Shown here piece after piece: positions 24,582-34,617 of a stretch of DNA of 34,715 bases. A program made the position numbers and the translations under genes. How positions within the stretch are numbered: the stretch's first letter is position 1; each line of letters starts with the position of its first letter. Under the pieces are notes generated by a model, which was not told where the DNA came from, made no database searches, and was given only the letters and a program-made list of their open reading frames with translations. The stretch covers positions 1 to 34,715 of the forward strand of contig DDUU01000023.1 of NCBI GenBank assembly GCA_002344965.1, written 5' to 3'. This stretch comes from Candidatus Tepidiaquacellales bacterium UBA2330. Its GTDB lineage: Bacteria; Bacteroidota; Ignavibacteria; Tepidaquicellales; Tepidaquicellaceae.

Positions 24582-27500
24582 ATGAAAAAAATTCTTGGTT
24601 TAGATTTGGGTACAAACTCTATTGGATGGGCACTTTACGATAAAGAAAATAAAAAAATTCTTGGTATGGGCAGCCGTATTATTCCAATGGGTTCGGAAAA
24701 ATTAGACTATGAGAAAGGCAAAGGAATTACAAAGAATGCTGAAAGAAGAGCAGCCCGTTCTGTCCGAAGAATGGGAAAAAGATATAAAATGAGAAGAAAC
24801 AAACTTTTATTTGTGTTAAATGAATTAGAAATATGTCCTGACCAGTTTAAATTTAGGTATAAAGTAAGAGACAATAACGGAAAGCTAACAGATATATACA
24901 ATGATGGATTTCCGAAAGCTAAAAATATACAGGACTTAGAATTGTTACCGATTAAAAAAGGAACACTACAGTTAAATTCAATTGAACATTTCCAATTAAG
25001 AGTCAATGCGATAACAAAAAAAGTTAATTTAAAAGATTTTGGTAAAATATTATACAAGTTTAATCAACTCAGAGGATATTCAGGGGGAAGTTATGATGAA
25101 GACAACAAAAATAAAATCGAAAATTTAATTGATGATCCGGAAGAAATTACACAAAAAAAATATGAGGTTATAACTCAGAAAGTTGAAATATTGCAAGTAA
25201 AAAAATCGGATAAAACATTTAAAGCAAAAAGCGGTGAGAATAAAGGTAAAGAATTTAATTGTTATGATATAACAGTAAATCTGAACAATGAGGAAATAAA
25301 CGGGACTACCACGCTTCAAACTTTAGAAGCCGGAAAAGAAGAAGAATTAGAAATCAGAATTAAAAGGACGAAAAAGGGTGAGGATATAAGTTTTACATTA
25401 CCTCAAAAAACGAACTGGAGAAAACAACTGGAAAGCACTGAGGAAATTCTAAAATCTGAAAATTTATTTGTCGGAGAGTTACTTTTAAAAGATCTGAAAG
25501 AAAGCAAATGGAAAAAAATCAGGAATCGGGTTTTTTTAAGAAACCGATACAAACTAGAATTTGATAAAATTTGGGAAATACAAGCAAATGAATATCCAAT
25601 ATTAAATAATGTGCCATTGGAAAAGTTAGAAATAATTGCTGCTTACTTATTTCCAGGAAAAAGTGAATCTCAAGTTAAGTTAAGAAGGTCAGCAATTGAT
25701 GGTGGTTTAAAATATATTATCAAAGAACAGATAATTTATTACCAGAGACCGTTAAAGTCTCAGACAGATCTAATTAGGAAGTGTAAGTTTGAAACTAATG
25801 AAACAGTTATAGCAAATACACATCCGCTGTTTCAGGAGTTTCGATGTTGGGAGCAAATCAACAAAATGTATATAACTTCTAAGATTCAAACTTATAATGA
25901 AAAAAAGAAAAAGACTGTATATAAATATACTGATAGATATTTAACTAATGATCAAAAGAATGAAATATATAGAAAGCTTCAGATTCAAAAAAATATTGGA
26001 TTCTCTGAAGTCGCAAAAATCATTGGTTTAAAGATGGATAAATCAGAATATTTGAACGGATTAAATGTGAAAGCTAAATTAAAAGGTTGTGATACAATCA
26101 TTAATATAAAAAACATTTTAGGAGATTTTTTTGAAGAGTTAATTCAAAAAGATGAAATAATATTTGTAAAGTTATGGGACGCATTATATAATAAAACAGG
26201 AAACGAATATGATATAAATAGTGATAAAGTTAAAGCATTAAAAGATATTTTAAATATATATTTAAATAATAGTACAGCTGAAGAAATTGCTTTGAAACTT
26301 GCAATAAATATAAAATATCCAAGGAAATATTCAGATTTATCGTCAAAAGCAATTAATAGGATTTTACCATTGTTAAATTGTACTCCATTAAATGAAATTG
26401 ATTTTGTAAAGGAAAAATTGGAAAAGATTAAGCAAACTATTGAGACAGGTGAAATTAATGATGAAGATACTATAGAAAGTAATATTATAAATTACATTAA
26501 TAACAATCCTGATCTCATTAATAGCGGCGGCATGATGTATTCATTTGCAACGTCAATGATTTATGGTAAACATTCTAATATTAATGTGATACCTTCAATT
26601 ACAAATTATCACGAAATTATATATAATAAAGAAAGAAATTTGAGAAATCCTGTGGTTGAGCAAATAACAAATGAAACAATGCAGGTTATAAAAGCTATTT
26701 GGAAAAAATATAAATTTAACCCTGATGAATTAGAAATACGAGTTGAATTAGCCAGAGATTTAAAAAATAGCGCAGAAGAAAGAGCTAGCATATACAAAGC
26801 TTATATCACCAATCAAAGAATAAATGAATCAATAAAAAAGAAACTTATTGAAATTAAACAAGCACCTACACAAAAAAATATAACCCAGTACAAGCTTTGG
26901 AGTTTACAAAGAATTGAAGATTATCCAAAACAGTCAAAAGAGCCAACTATAGAAGAAATTAATAAATTAAGAATCTGGGAAGAGCAAAAATGCATTTCAC
27001 CATACACATTAAAACCAATTCCTTTATCTAAACTATTTTCAGATAAAAGGCTTTATGATATTGATCATATTATTCCAAAATCCAGGTTCTTTGATGATTC
27101 ATTAACAAATCAGGTTGTATGTGAAACGAATATAAATGAAGAGAAAGGTAATCGTACTGCATGGGAATATATATCACAGCAAAATTCTAAGTTTGAAATT
27201 TGCTCAGTTGAAAGTTTTATCATGCATACCAATAGAAATTTCCATGGCAGGAAGAAAAGAAATCTCTTAATTGAAAACATTCCCGCTAATATTGTGGAAC
27301 GGCAGATAAAAGATACTCAATATTTATCTACTGCTGTAAAAAATGAGCTTGCAAAGATTGTTGGCAGTGAAAATGTAAAAACAACTACTGGGGAAGTTAC
27401 TGCTTTTTTAAGGAGCCGATGGGGGTTAAGAAAGTTATTTATGGAGTTAACTGAAAGTAGATTTAAACAAATGGAATTATGGGATTGGAATAAAGATACC

Positions 27501-28943
27501 AATACTCCAAATTCTATTTTGGTTTTAAATTATTATGATGAGGTGAAAAAAATGAAAATATATGAAATAAAGAACTGGAGTAAACGATACGACCATAGAC
27601 ACCACTCTATAGACGCACTGGTTGTAGCTTTAACTGAACAAAAAGATATTCAAAGATTAAATAATCTTAATAAGGAATTACAGAATTGGTTAACAAATAA
27701 CAAGAAAGATATTGATTTAAATGTAGGTGATGGTGAAACAATACTTGAAGCGTATTTCAATTTGGATGAAGAGAAAAGAAATAAAATTCAAAAAAAGATA
27801 GAAGGTTTTAAGGTTTTTGAGAAACCTATACCTGATTTATTAGAACAAGTTAATGAATTCTTATCATCTATGGTAATCTCACACAAACCAAAGGACAATT
27901 TATCAATTCAGAAAAATGAAATAACCGGCAAGAAAGAATTAAAAATAAGAAGTGCGCTTCATGAAGCAACTTTTTATGGAAAACATAATGGTAAAGACAC
28001 AAAAACAGTAAGTATTTCCAATTTAACTGTAAAAGAAATTTCTAAAATTACTGACGGAATTCTTAAAAATGAAATTGACTCACATAGAAAAAAATACGAA
28101 TCAATGAAAGAAGCGTTTACAGGAGAAGGATTAAAGTTTTTTAATGAGAATAGATTCCAGAGGAAAAAACCTACTGAGCTGAAACCGCCGGTATATAAAA
28201 TAAAAATTTATTATAGTACAATGGAAAAAACAGAAAGTTCTCTGCAGCGATTATACGAAAATAATGATAAACTTAGTGTAAAAACCGGTGGTAATTATTT
28301 ATTTATTGTTATGGAAAAAGAAGTTAATAACAAAATCAAAAGAGTTTTCGAAATTGTTTCATTATATGATGCAGCTCGTATTGCCAAAGATGAATTGATG
28401 ATTAATAACGAAAACTTTAAAAAGAGAATATGTGAAGATTATAGACTTAATCATAAGGAGAAACCGGATAAAGTATTGTTTACTTTGCAGCAGAATGAAC
28501 TTGTTTATTTCCCGGAAAATGAAGAAGATCCTGTTTTAAATTTTACAAAAAGTGAATTTGAAGAATGGATTTCGAATAGTTTAAATAAATGTAAATTTGC
28601 TAAAAGAATTTATAAAGTTGTAAAGTTCAGCGGAAAGGACTGCAATTTCATTCCTCATATTTATGCAAACACAATAAGTATTTCAAAGGATTTAACTGAT
28701 GAGCAAATGAATAGTTTAAAAACTCAGTATAAAGATAAAAAAATTCCAAAAAAGGAATTGAACTTTGAAGAATTTGGATCTTATGGCAACAGCGCAAGAA
28801 CTGAAGTTAACGAAAGTTTCGTTAGAGAGCTGGTCTTTGGAAAAAGTAAAAACAATATTAATGCTCCATTAAAAAAGATACAAGATTATTGTATTAAAAT
28901 AAAAATTGATTGGTTAGGTAATATAAATTTGCCCAATGATTAA
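24582..28943 (+). CDS. cas9: CRISPR-associated endonuclease Cas9, type II-C
   Basis: The 1453-residue protein has RuvC-I LGLDLGTNSIGW (catalytic D8), an arginine-rich bridge helix (about 52-77: ERRAARSVRRMGKRYKMRR), a recognition lobe with a charged extra segment (about 170-275), RuvC-II VELARD (E722), HNH DIDHIIPKS (D828, H829) followed by NEEKGNRTAWE, RuvC-III DHRHHSIDA (H1008, D1011), and a C-terminal PAM-interacting region (about 1100-1453). All nuclease residues are present, so it should cut both strands of RNA-guided targets. The size fits the large II-C Cas9s of the Bacteroidetes/Ignavibacteria group. The ATG at 24582 gives a full RuvC-I. The stop overlaps the cas1 start by 8 bases. 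The gene is visibly more A-rich than the metabolic operon, consistent with transfer. Confidence 0.98.
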   Translation: MKKILGLDLGTNSIGWALYDKENKKILGMGSRIIPMGSEKLDYEKGKGITKNAERRAARSVRRMGKRYKMRRNKLLFVLNELEICPDQFKFRYKVRDNNGKLTDIYNDGFPKAKNIQDLELLPIKKGTLQLNSIEHFQLRVNAITKKVNLKDFGKILYKFNQLRGYSGGSYDEDNKNKIENLIDDPEEITQKKYEVITQKVEILQVKKSDKTFKAKSGENKGKEFNCYDITVNLNNEEINGTTTLQTLEAGKEEELEIRIKRTKKGEDISFTLPQKTNWRKQLESTEEILKSENLFVGELLLKDLKESKWKKIRNRVFLRNRYKLEFDKIWEIQANEYPILNNVPLEKLEIIAAYLFPGKSESQVKLRRSAIDGGLKYIIKEQIIYYQRPLKSQTDLIRKCKFETNETVIANTHPLFQEFRCWEQINKMYITSKIQTYNEKKKKTVYKYTDRYLTNDQKNEIYRKLQIQKNIGFSEVAKIIGLKMDKSEYLNGLNVKAKLKGCDTIINIKNILGDFFEELIQKDEIIFVKLWDALYNKTGNEYDINSDKVKALKDILNIYLNNSTAEEIALKLAINIKYPRKYSDLSSKAINRILPLLNCTPLNEIDFVKEKLEKIKQTIETGEINDEDTIESNIINYINNNPDLINSGGMMYSFATSMIYGKHSNINVIPSITNYHEIIYNKERNLRNPVVEQITNETMQVIKAIWKKYKFNPDELEIRVELARDLKNSAEERASIYKAYITNQRINESIKKKLIEIKQAPTQKNITQYKLWSLQRIEDYPKQSKEPTIEEINKLRIWEEQKCISPYTLKPIPLSKLFSDKRLYDIDHIIPKSRFFDDSLTNQVVCETNINEEKGNRTAWEYISQQNSKFEICSVESFIMHTNRNFHGRKKRNLLIENIPANIVERQIKDTQYLSTAVKNELAKIVGSENVKTTTGEVTAFLRSRWGLRKLFMELTESRFKQMELWDWNKDTNTPNSILVLNYYDEVKKMKIYEIKNWSKRYDHRHHSIDALVVALTEQKDIQRLNNLNKELQNWLTNNKKDIDLNVGDGETILEAYFNLDEEKRNKIQKKIEGFKVFEKPIPDLLEQVNEFLSSMVISHKPKDNLSIQKNEITGKKELKIRSALHEATFYGKHNGKDTKTVSISNLTVKEISKITDGILKNEIDSHRKKYESMKEAFTGEGLKFFNENRFQRKKPTELKPPVYKIKIYYSTMEKTESSLQRLYENNDKLSVKTGGNYLFIVMEKEVNNKIKRVFEIVSLYDAARIAKDELMINNENFKKRICEDYRLNHKEKPDKVLFTLQQNELVYFPENEEDPVLNFTKSEFEEWISNSLNKCKFAKRIYKVVKFSGKDCNFIPHIYANTISISKDLTDEQMNSLKTQYKDKKIPKKELNFEEFGSYGNSARTEVNESFVRELVFGKSKNNINAPLKKIQDYCIKIKIDWLGNINLPND

Positions 28944-29922
28944 GCGAACTCTCTATTTCGGAAACCCTGCATATCTTAATTTCAAAAATAATCAGCTGAT
29001 AATTGAGAAAAGAAGTTTTGATATATTTACTGAATTTAATATTTCAGATTCAGACGATAATAATTCCAATGACAAATATTTAAAGCGAAAAACTCAAAAT
29101 GAATCAATACCGGTAGAAGATATCGGGATCGTTATTTTAGATCATTACGGAGTAAGTACATCGCAATACTTAATATCAAAGTTACTGGAAAATAACGTTG
29201 CTGTAATATTCTGTAATGATAAACATCATCCTGTAGGATTACTTTTAAATCTTGATGGCAATTCTGTTCAGTCAGAAAAATTCAAGGCACAGATAAATTC
29301 TTCAGTTCCTCTCAGAAAAAATCTCTGGCAGCAGACTGTTTCATCCAAAATATCCAATCAGTCAAAATTGTTGAAGAGTATTGGTGTAGATGTTACTAAT
29401 ATGGAATACTGGGCAGCAAAGGTAAACTCCGGAGATACAAAAAATCTGGAGGCAAGGGCATCTGTATACTACTGGAAAAATTTGTTTCCTGAAGAAATGA
29501 AATTTTACAGAGACAGATATGGTGACCCTCCGAATAATTTACTGAATTACGGATATGCAATTTTAAGAGCAGTGGTTGCAAGAGGATTAGTAGCTTCCGG
29601 ACTTCTTCCCACACTTGGAATTCATCACCGCAATAAATATAATGCTTACTGTCTGGCAGATGATATAATGGAACCATACAGGCCATATGTCGATAAAATT
29701 ATCTGCAGTTTGGTTAATAAAGAGTTAGATTTATATGAACTTTCAGTCGAAATTAAAAGAGAATTATTACAGTTACCGGCATCAGAAATTATTATAGATA
29801 ATGAAAGAAGTCCTCTTATGGTAGGATTGCAGAAAACTACTGCTTCTTTGGCAAAATGTTTTGAAGGAAAGAGTAAAAAAATAACATACCCTGAATTTAA
29901 AGTTGGTTTAATAAATAATTAA
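28936..29922 (+). CDS. cas1: CRISPR-associated endonuclease Cas1 (type II-C)
   Basis: The 328-residue integrase of spacer acquisition has an N-terminal beta domain (MIKRTLYFGNPAYL, then GIVILDHYGVSTS) and a helical catalytic domain with E172 in LEARASVYYW, H230/H231 in LGIHHRNKYNAYCLADD, and D242/D243 with E246 in ADDIMEPYRPY. These are the metal-binding residues of the family. With Cas2 it inserts new spacers into the array. The start overlaps the end of cas9 by 8 bases, so translation is probably coupled. The length is typical of type II Cas1 (about 290-330). Confidence 0.97.
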   Translation: MIKRTLYFGNPAYLNFKNNQLIIEKRSFDIFTEFNISDSDDNNSNDKYLKRKTQNESIPVEDIGIVILDHYGVSTSQYLISKLLENNVAVIFCNDKHHPVGLLLNLDGNSVQSEKFKAQINSSVPLRKNLWQQTVSSKISNQSKLLKSIGVDVTNMEYWAAKVNSGDTKNLEARASVYYWKNLFPEEMKFYRDRYGDPPNNLLNYGYAILRAVVARGLVASGLLPTLGIHHRNKYNAYCLADDIMEPYRPYVDKIICSLVNKELDLYELSVEIKRELLQLPASEIIIDNERSPLMVGLQKTTASLAKCFEGKSKKITYPEFKVGLINN

Positions 29923-29926
29923 TCTC

Positions 29927-30259
29927 ATGATCTTAGACGAATACAGAATTATGTGGATATTAGTATTATTTGATCTTCCGACAGATACGAAAAAAGACAG
30001 AAAAAATTATGCTAAATTCAGAAAAGCAATAATGAAAGACGGATTTAATATGTTTCAGTTTTCTATATATACAAGACATTGCATGAGCAGGGAAAATAGT
30101 AATGTACATGTAAAGAGAGTAAAATCAGTTTTACCTCCGAAAGGTCATATAGGAATTTTGAGAATCACAGATAAACAATTCGGCGAGATTGAAATATTTT
30201 ACGGAAGAAAGAAAGAAACAAAAAATATATCTCCTTCACAGCAATTAGAACTCTTCTAA
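29927..30259 (+). CDS. cas2: CRISPR-associated protein Cas2
   Basis: The 110-residue protein has the ferredoxin-like fold pattern WILVLFDLPTDTKKDRKNY with the conserved D16, then FRKAIMKDGFNMFQFSIYTRHC and GHIGILRITDKQF. It forms the Cas1-Cas2 complex that integrates spacers. It starts 4 bases after the cas1 stop, so cas9-cas1-cas2 is one operon. M9 (MWILVLFDLP) is an alternative start, but the upstream ATG keeps the usual few residues before the first strand. No csn2 or cas4 follows, which defines subtype II-C. Confidence 0.96.
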   Translation: MILDEYRIMWILVLFDLPTDTKKDRKNYAKFRKAIMKDGFNMFQFSIYTRHCMSRENSNVHVKRVKSVLPPKGHIGILRITDKQFGEIEIFYGRKKETKNISPSQQLELF

Positions 30260-30263
30260 ATTC

Positions 30264-30305
30264 GTAATAAAAAAAGGAATAGTTTCGCACTACTCCTTTT
30301 TAATC
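30264..30305. terminator. bidirectional terminator between cas2 and the CRISPR array
   Basis: A 13-base stem (30271-30283 with 30289-30301, one mismatch) has loop TTCGC. A T-run follows on the plus strand, and an A-run before it gives a T-run on the minus strand. It can end both the cas operon and the leftward array transcripts. Confidence 0.85.
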
Positions 30306-30373
30306 TTCACAATATTTTTTAATTACAATAATTGCCTTAACTTCATTATATAACTATATGTTATAATCTTCGT
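30302..30373. other. AT-rich gap between the terminator and the first repeat
   Basis: These 72 bases, mostly A/T, have no gene. They could be a leader if spacers are added here. However, the crRNA-sense direction makes this the downstream end of the array, so the true leader is more likely beyond the right edge of the window. Confidence 0.45.
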
Positions 30374-32162
30374 GCTGTGACAAATATTGTAAAAAGAACT
30401 TTTGAAAGCAAATCACAACTGCACGACGCCGGGCAATTCATTATCAGAGCTGTGACAAATATTGTAAAAAGAACTTTTGAAAGCAAATCACAACCCTGAT
30501 CCAAGCGGTAAATAATTATTTGGGCTGTGACAAATATTGTAAAAAGAACTTTTGAAAGCAAATCACAACAAATTCCTGCCTGTCAACACCTATTATATGC
30601 TGTGACAAATATTGTAAAAAGAACTTTTGAAAGCAAATCACAACTCCGTTGCGTTTCCAAATTTCAAAAATCGTGCTGTGACAAATATTGTAAAAAGAAC
30701 TTTTGAAAGCAAATCACAACCAGTTTCCAAATTCAAAACTGTATCAGAATGCTGTGACAAATATTGTAAAAAGAACTTTTGAAAGCAAATCACAACTGCA
30801 TCAATGTCTGAAACAAGTTTCGATCTGCTGTGACAAATATTGTAAAAAGAACTTTTGAAAGCAAATCACAACCTCATCATCATCATATAATCTGCTGTCA
30901 GCGCTGTGACAAATATTGTAAAAAGAACTTTTGAAAGCAAATCACAACGGATGTTCAAACGAAGATATTGCAAGTTTGGCTGTGACAAATATTGTAAAAA
31001 GAACTTTTGAAAGCAAATCACAACTTACTCCGTTCTCAGCTTTTTTTTCTGTTTGCTGTGACAAATATTGTAAAAAGAACTTTTGAAAGCAAATCACAAC
31101 GATTATTGAAATGTAACTTTTAGTGTCCAAGCTGTGACAAATATTGTAAAAAGAACTTTTGAAAGCAAATCACAACAACTGGTTAAATCTCTGCAGTCTG
31201 CCCAGAGCTGTGACAAATATTGTAAAAAGAACTTTTGAAAGCAAATCACAACCCGTTCCGATAGGCGTTGTAAAGTCATTGCGCTGTGACAAATATTGTA
31301 AAAAGAACTTTTGAAAGCAAATCACAACTTTTTTCCTTGATTTGGTTGATTTGGCTGCGCTGTGACAAATATTGTAAAAAGAACTTTTGAAAGCAAATCA
31401 CAACTCTCTGCCAGAGCTGTATGCTCAAGGCAGAGCTGTGACAAATATTGTAAAAAGAACTTTTGAAAGCAAATCACAACTCATATTTAAGCATTCCGCT
31501 TGCTGGATTGGCTGTGACAAATATTGTAAAAAGAACTTTTGAAAGCAAATCACAACTATTCGCCATTTCGTCAACTGCCTTTTGGAGCTGTGACAAATAT
31601 TGTAAAAAGAACTTTTGAAAGCAAATCACAACCAGTTATCGATTACATCACCGCAGGAGAGTGCTGTGACAAATATTGTAAAAAGAACTTTTGAAAGCAA
31701 ATCACAACTAACCGACAAAACAAACGGATAACCTATAGCTGTGACAAATATTGTAAAAAGAACTTTTGAAAGCAAATCACAACTGAATGGAGTTGCCGGA
31801 TATACAAGCGGGAGCTGTGACAAATATTGTAAAAAGAACTTTTGAAAGCAAATCACAACTGTAAATTTATTTCAAATACGTTGTGCTGAGCTGTGACAAA
31901 TATTGTAAAAAGAACTTTTGAAAGCAAATCACAACTACATTACTCTCGGAGAATTACCAACTGTAGCTGTGACAAATATTGTAAAAAGAACTTTTGAAAG
32001 CAAATCACAACAACCAATTGTAAGCTCATTTATTCTGGCCGCTGTGACAAATATTGTAAAAAGAACTTTTGAAAGCAAATCACAACTAAGTGGTTATAGT
32101 GTCTGCATAAAAATCCGCTGTGACAAATATTGTAAAAAGAACTTTTGAAAGCAAATCACAAC

Positions 32163-32192
32163 ACCCCTTTCTGAACTGCATCTTTATAGGAA
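32163..32192 (-). other. spacer 24, near twin of spacer 56
   Basis: This 30-nt spacer is identical to spacer 56 (34588-34617) except at its third plus-strand base (C here, T there). In guide orientation the difference is three bases from the repeat-adjacent, PAM-proximal end. Confidence 0.95.
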
Positions 32193-34587
32193 GCTGTGAC
32201 AAATATTGTAAAAAGAACTTTTGAAAGCAAATCACAACCTTAGAACAATTACTTAACTAAAAAATAAGCTGTGACAAATATTGTAAAAAGAACTTTTGAA
32301 AGCAAATCACAACACGGAGTAATAAGCTCGGTACCGGTTATGTGCTGTGACAAATATTGTAAAAAGAACTTTTGAAAGCAAATCACAACACTGAATATGT
32401 ACTGAATAGGTTGGTGAATGCTGTGACAAATATTGTAAAAAGAACTTTTGAAAGCAAATCACAACCCTCCCTGCCGACTCCTGTAACATTAGAGGCTGTG
32501 ACAAATATTGTAAAAAGAACTTTTGAAAGCAAATCACAACAAAGCAATGCAACGATTGAGATAAGAATTTGCTGTGACAAATATTGTAAAAAGAACTTTT
32601 GAAAGCAAATCACAACATTACTTTAGGTTCAACTTGTTTTTTTGAGCTGTGACAAATATTGTAAAAAGAACTTTTGAAAGCAAATCACAACGTGTGGTAA
32701 TTACTGATCATTACAACTGCGCTGTGACAAATATTGTAAAAAGAACTTTTGAAAGCAAATCACAACGCCTCAACATAACCAACTTGCCTAATTCAAGCTG
32801 TGACAAATATTGTAAAAAGAACTTTTGAAAGCAAATCACAACCGTTCCTTGCCTTTATCTTCCACTTAACTAGCTGTGACAAATATTGTAAAAAGAACTT
32901 TTGAAAGCAAATCACAACACCTTAAGGATATTTCAGCAGGAAGGGCCAGCTGTGACAAATATTGTAAAAAGAACTTTTGAAAGCAAATCACAACACCTGA
33001 GACCATACATAGTTATCCGGATTAGCTGTGACAAATATTGTAAAAAGAACTTTTGAAAGCAAATCACAACGGGTCGATCTTCTGAACTTCATCAGAGCTG
33101 GCTGTGACAAATATTGTAAAAAGAACTTTTGAAAGCAAATCACAACAAGCCAATATGACTTCAAGGCCGGCAGCGGCTGTGACAAATATTGTAAAAAGAA
33201 CTTTTGAAAGCAAATCACAACGAAAGTAAAGACCGGATATTCATTTCTGGCGCTGTGACAAATATTGTAAAAAGAACTTTTGAAAGCAAATCACAACTAG
33301 TGGTTTAAAGTATTGTTTGAGTTGATTGCTGTGACAAATATTGTAAAAAGAACTTTTGAAAGCAAATCACAACCAAGTTCAATCTTTGAATCAATCAGAG
33401 CAGCTGTGACAAATATTGTAAAAAGAACTTTTGAAAGCAAATCACAACGCATCAGGCGGCATATAATCCATTCTGGCAGCTGTGACAAATATTGTAAAAA
33501 GAACTTTTGAAAGCAAATCACAACTGAGAAAGCGACATATACTTGCCCATCATGCTGTGACAAATATTGTAAAAAGAACTTTTGAAAGCAAATCACAACC
33601 ATCAGACGGAAATGCTCATTAACTGCTTTGCTGTGACAAATATTGTAAAAAGAACTTTTGAAAGCAAATCACAACTATAAGAATAAATGCGAGTTCGGTT
33701 TTTTCGCTGTGACAAATATTGTAAAAAGAACTTTTGAAAGCAAATCACAACGGGCGTATATGCAGAGAATAAAGTATTCGCGCTGTGACAAATATTGTAA
33801 AAAGAACTTTTGAAAGCAAATCACAACCAAACCTTGTCTTTATATTTGATCATATTTGCTGTGACAAATATTGTAAAAAGAACTTTTGAAAGCAAATCAC
33901 AACTATACTCCTGATAGACATTAAGAATGATCAGCTGTGACAAATATTGTAAAAAGAACTTTTGAAAGCAAATCACAACCCTACTGTTACTACTCTGATC
34001 GGATTCCAGGCTGTGACAAATATTGTAAAAAGAACTTTTGAAAGCAAATCACAACTTAAATCCTATAGCTCTGAGGTGGTTGAAGGCTGTGACAAATATT
34101 GTAAAAAGAACTTTTGAAAGCAAATCACAACATCCCCTGCAGACGGTCATCCAGCTGATCTGCTGTGACAAATATTGTAAAAAGAACTTTTGAAAGCAAA
34201 TCACAACTGATTGAGAACGATGCCCCTCAGTCGGATAGCTGTGACAAATATTGTAAAAAGAACTTTTGAAAGCAAATCACAACCGTAGCCTGTTTGTGGT
34301 ATGCTCTGCTAATGCTGTGACAAATATTGTAAAAAGAACTTTTGAAAGCAAATCACAACGCTTCTGATATTCTTCGCCGTATTTTGCCTGCTGTGACAAA
34401 TATTGTAAAAAGAACTTTTGAAAGCAAATCACAACCAGTATGGCGGTATAACATTATGGCTCAACGCTGTGACAAATATTGTAAAAAGAACTTTTGAAAG
34501 CAAATCACAACAGCCAGCTCAGACAAAGCTTTTCCTTTCAGGCTGTGACAAATATTGTAAAAAGAACTTTTGAAAGCAAATCACAAC

Positions 34588-34617
34588 ACTCCTTTCTGAA
34601 CTGCATCTTTATAGGAA
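34588..34617 (-). other. spacer 56, near twin of spacer 24
   Basis: It is 29 of 30 identical to spacer 24. Read on the minus strand in its second frame it encodes SYKDAVQKG, and the differing base is the third position of the last glycine codon (GGA here, GGG in spacer 24), so the two targets would encode the same peptide. Confidence 0.95.

Noticed and set aside
30260..30373. Extra cas gene (csn2 or cas4) after cas2
   Set aside because: Only a terminator and 72 AT-rich bases lie between cas2 and the first repeat.
31405..31434. Spacer 14 has inverse ends (TCTGCC...GGCAGA)
   Set aside because: A six-base inverse match in one of 57 spacers is expected by chance and the spacer length is normal.
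30361..33602. Many short open frames in the array, with repeated peptides such as CDLLSKVLFTIFVTA and VTNIVKRTFESKSQ
   Set aside because: They are translations of the CRISPR repeat and change frame with spacer length; they are not proteins.
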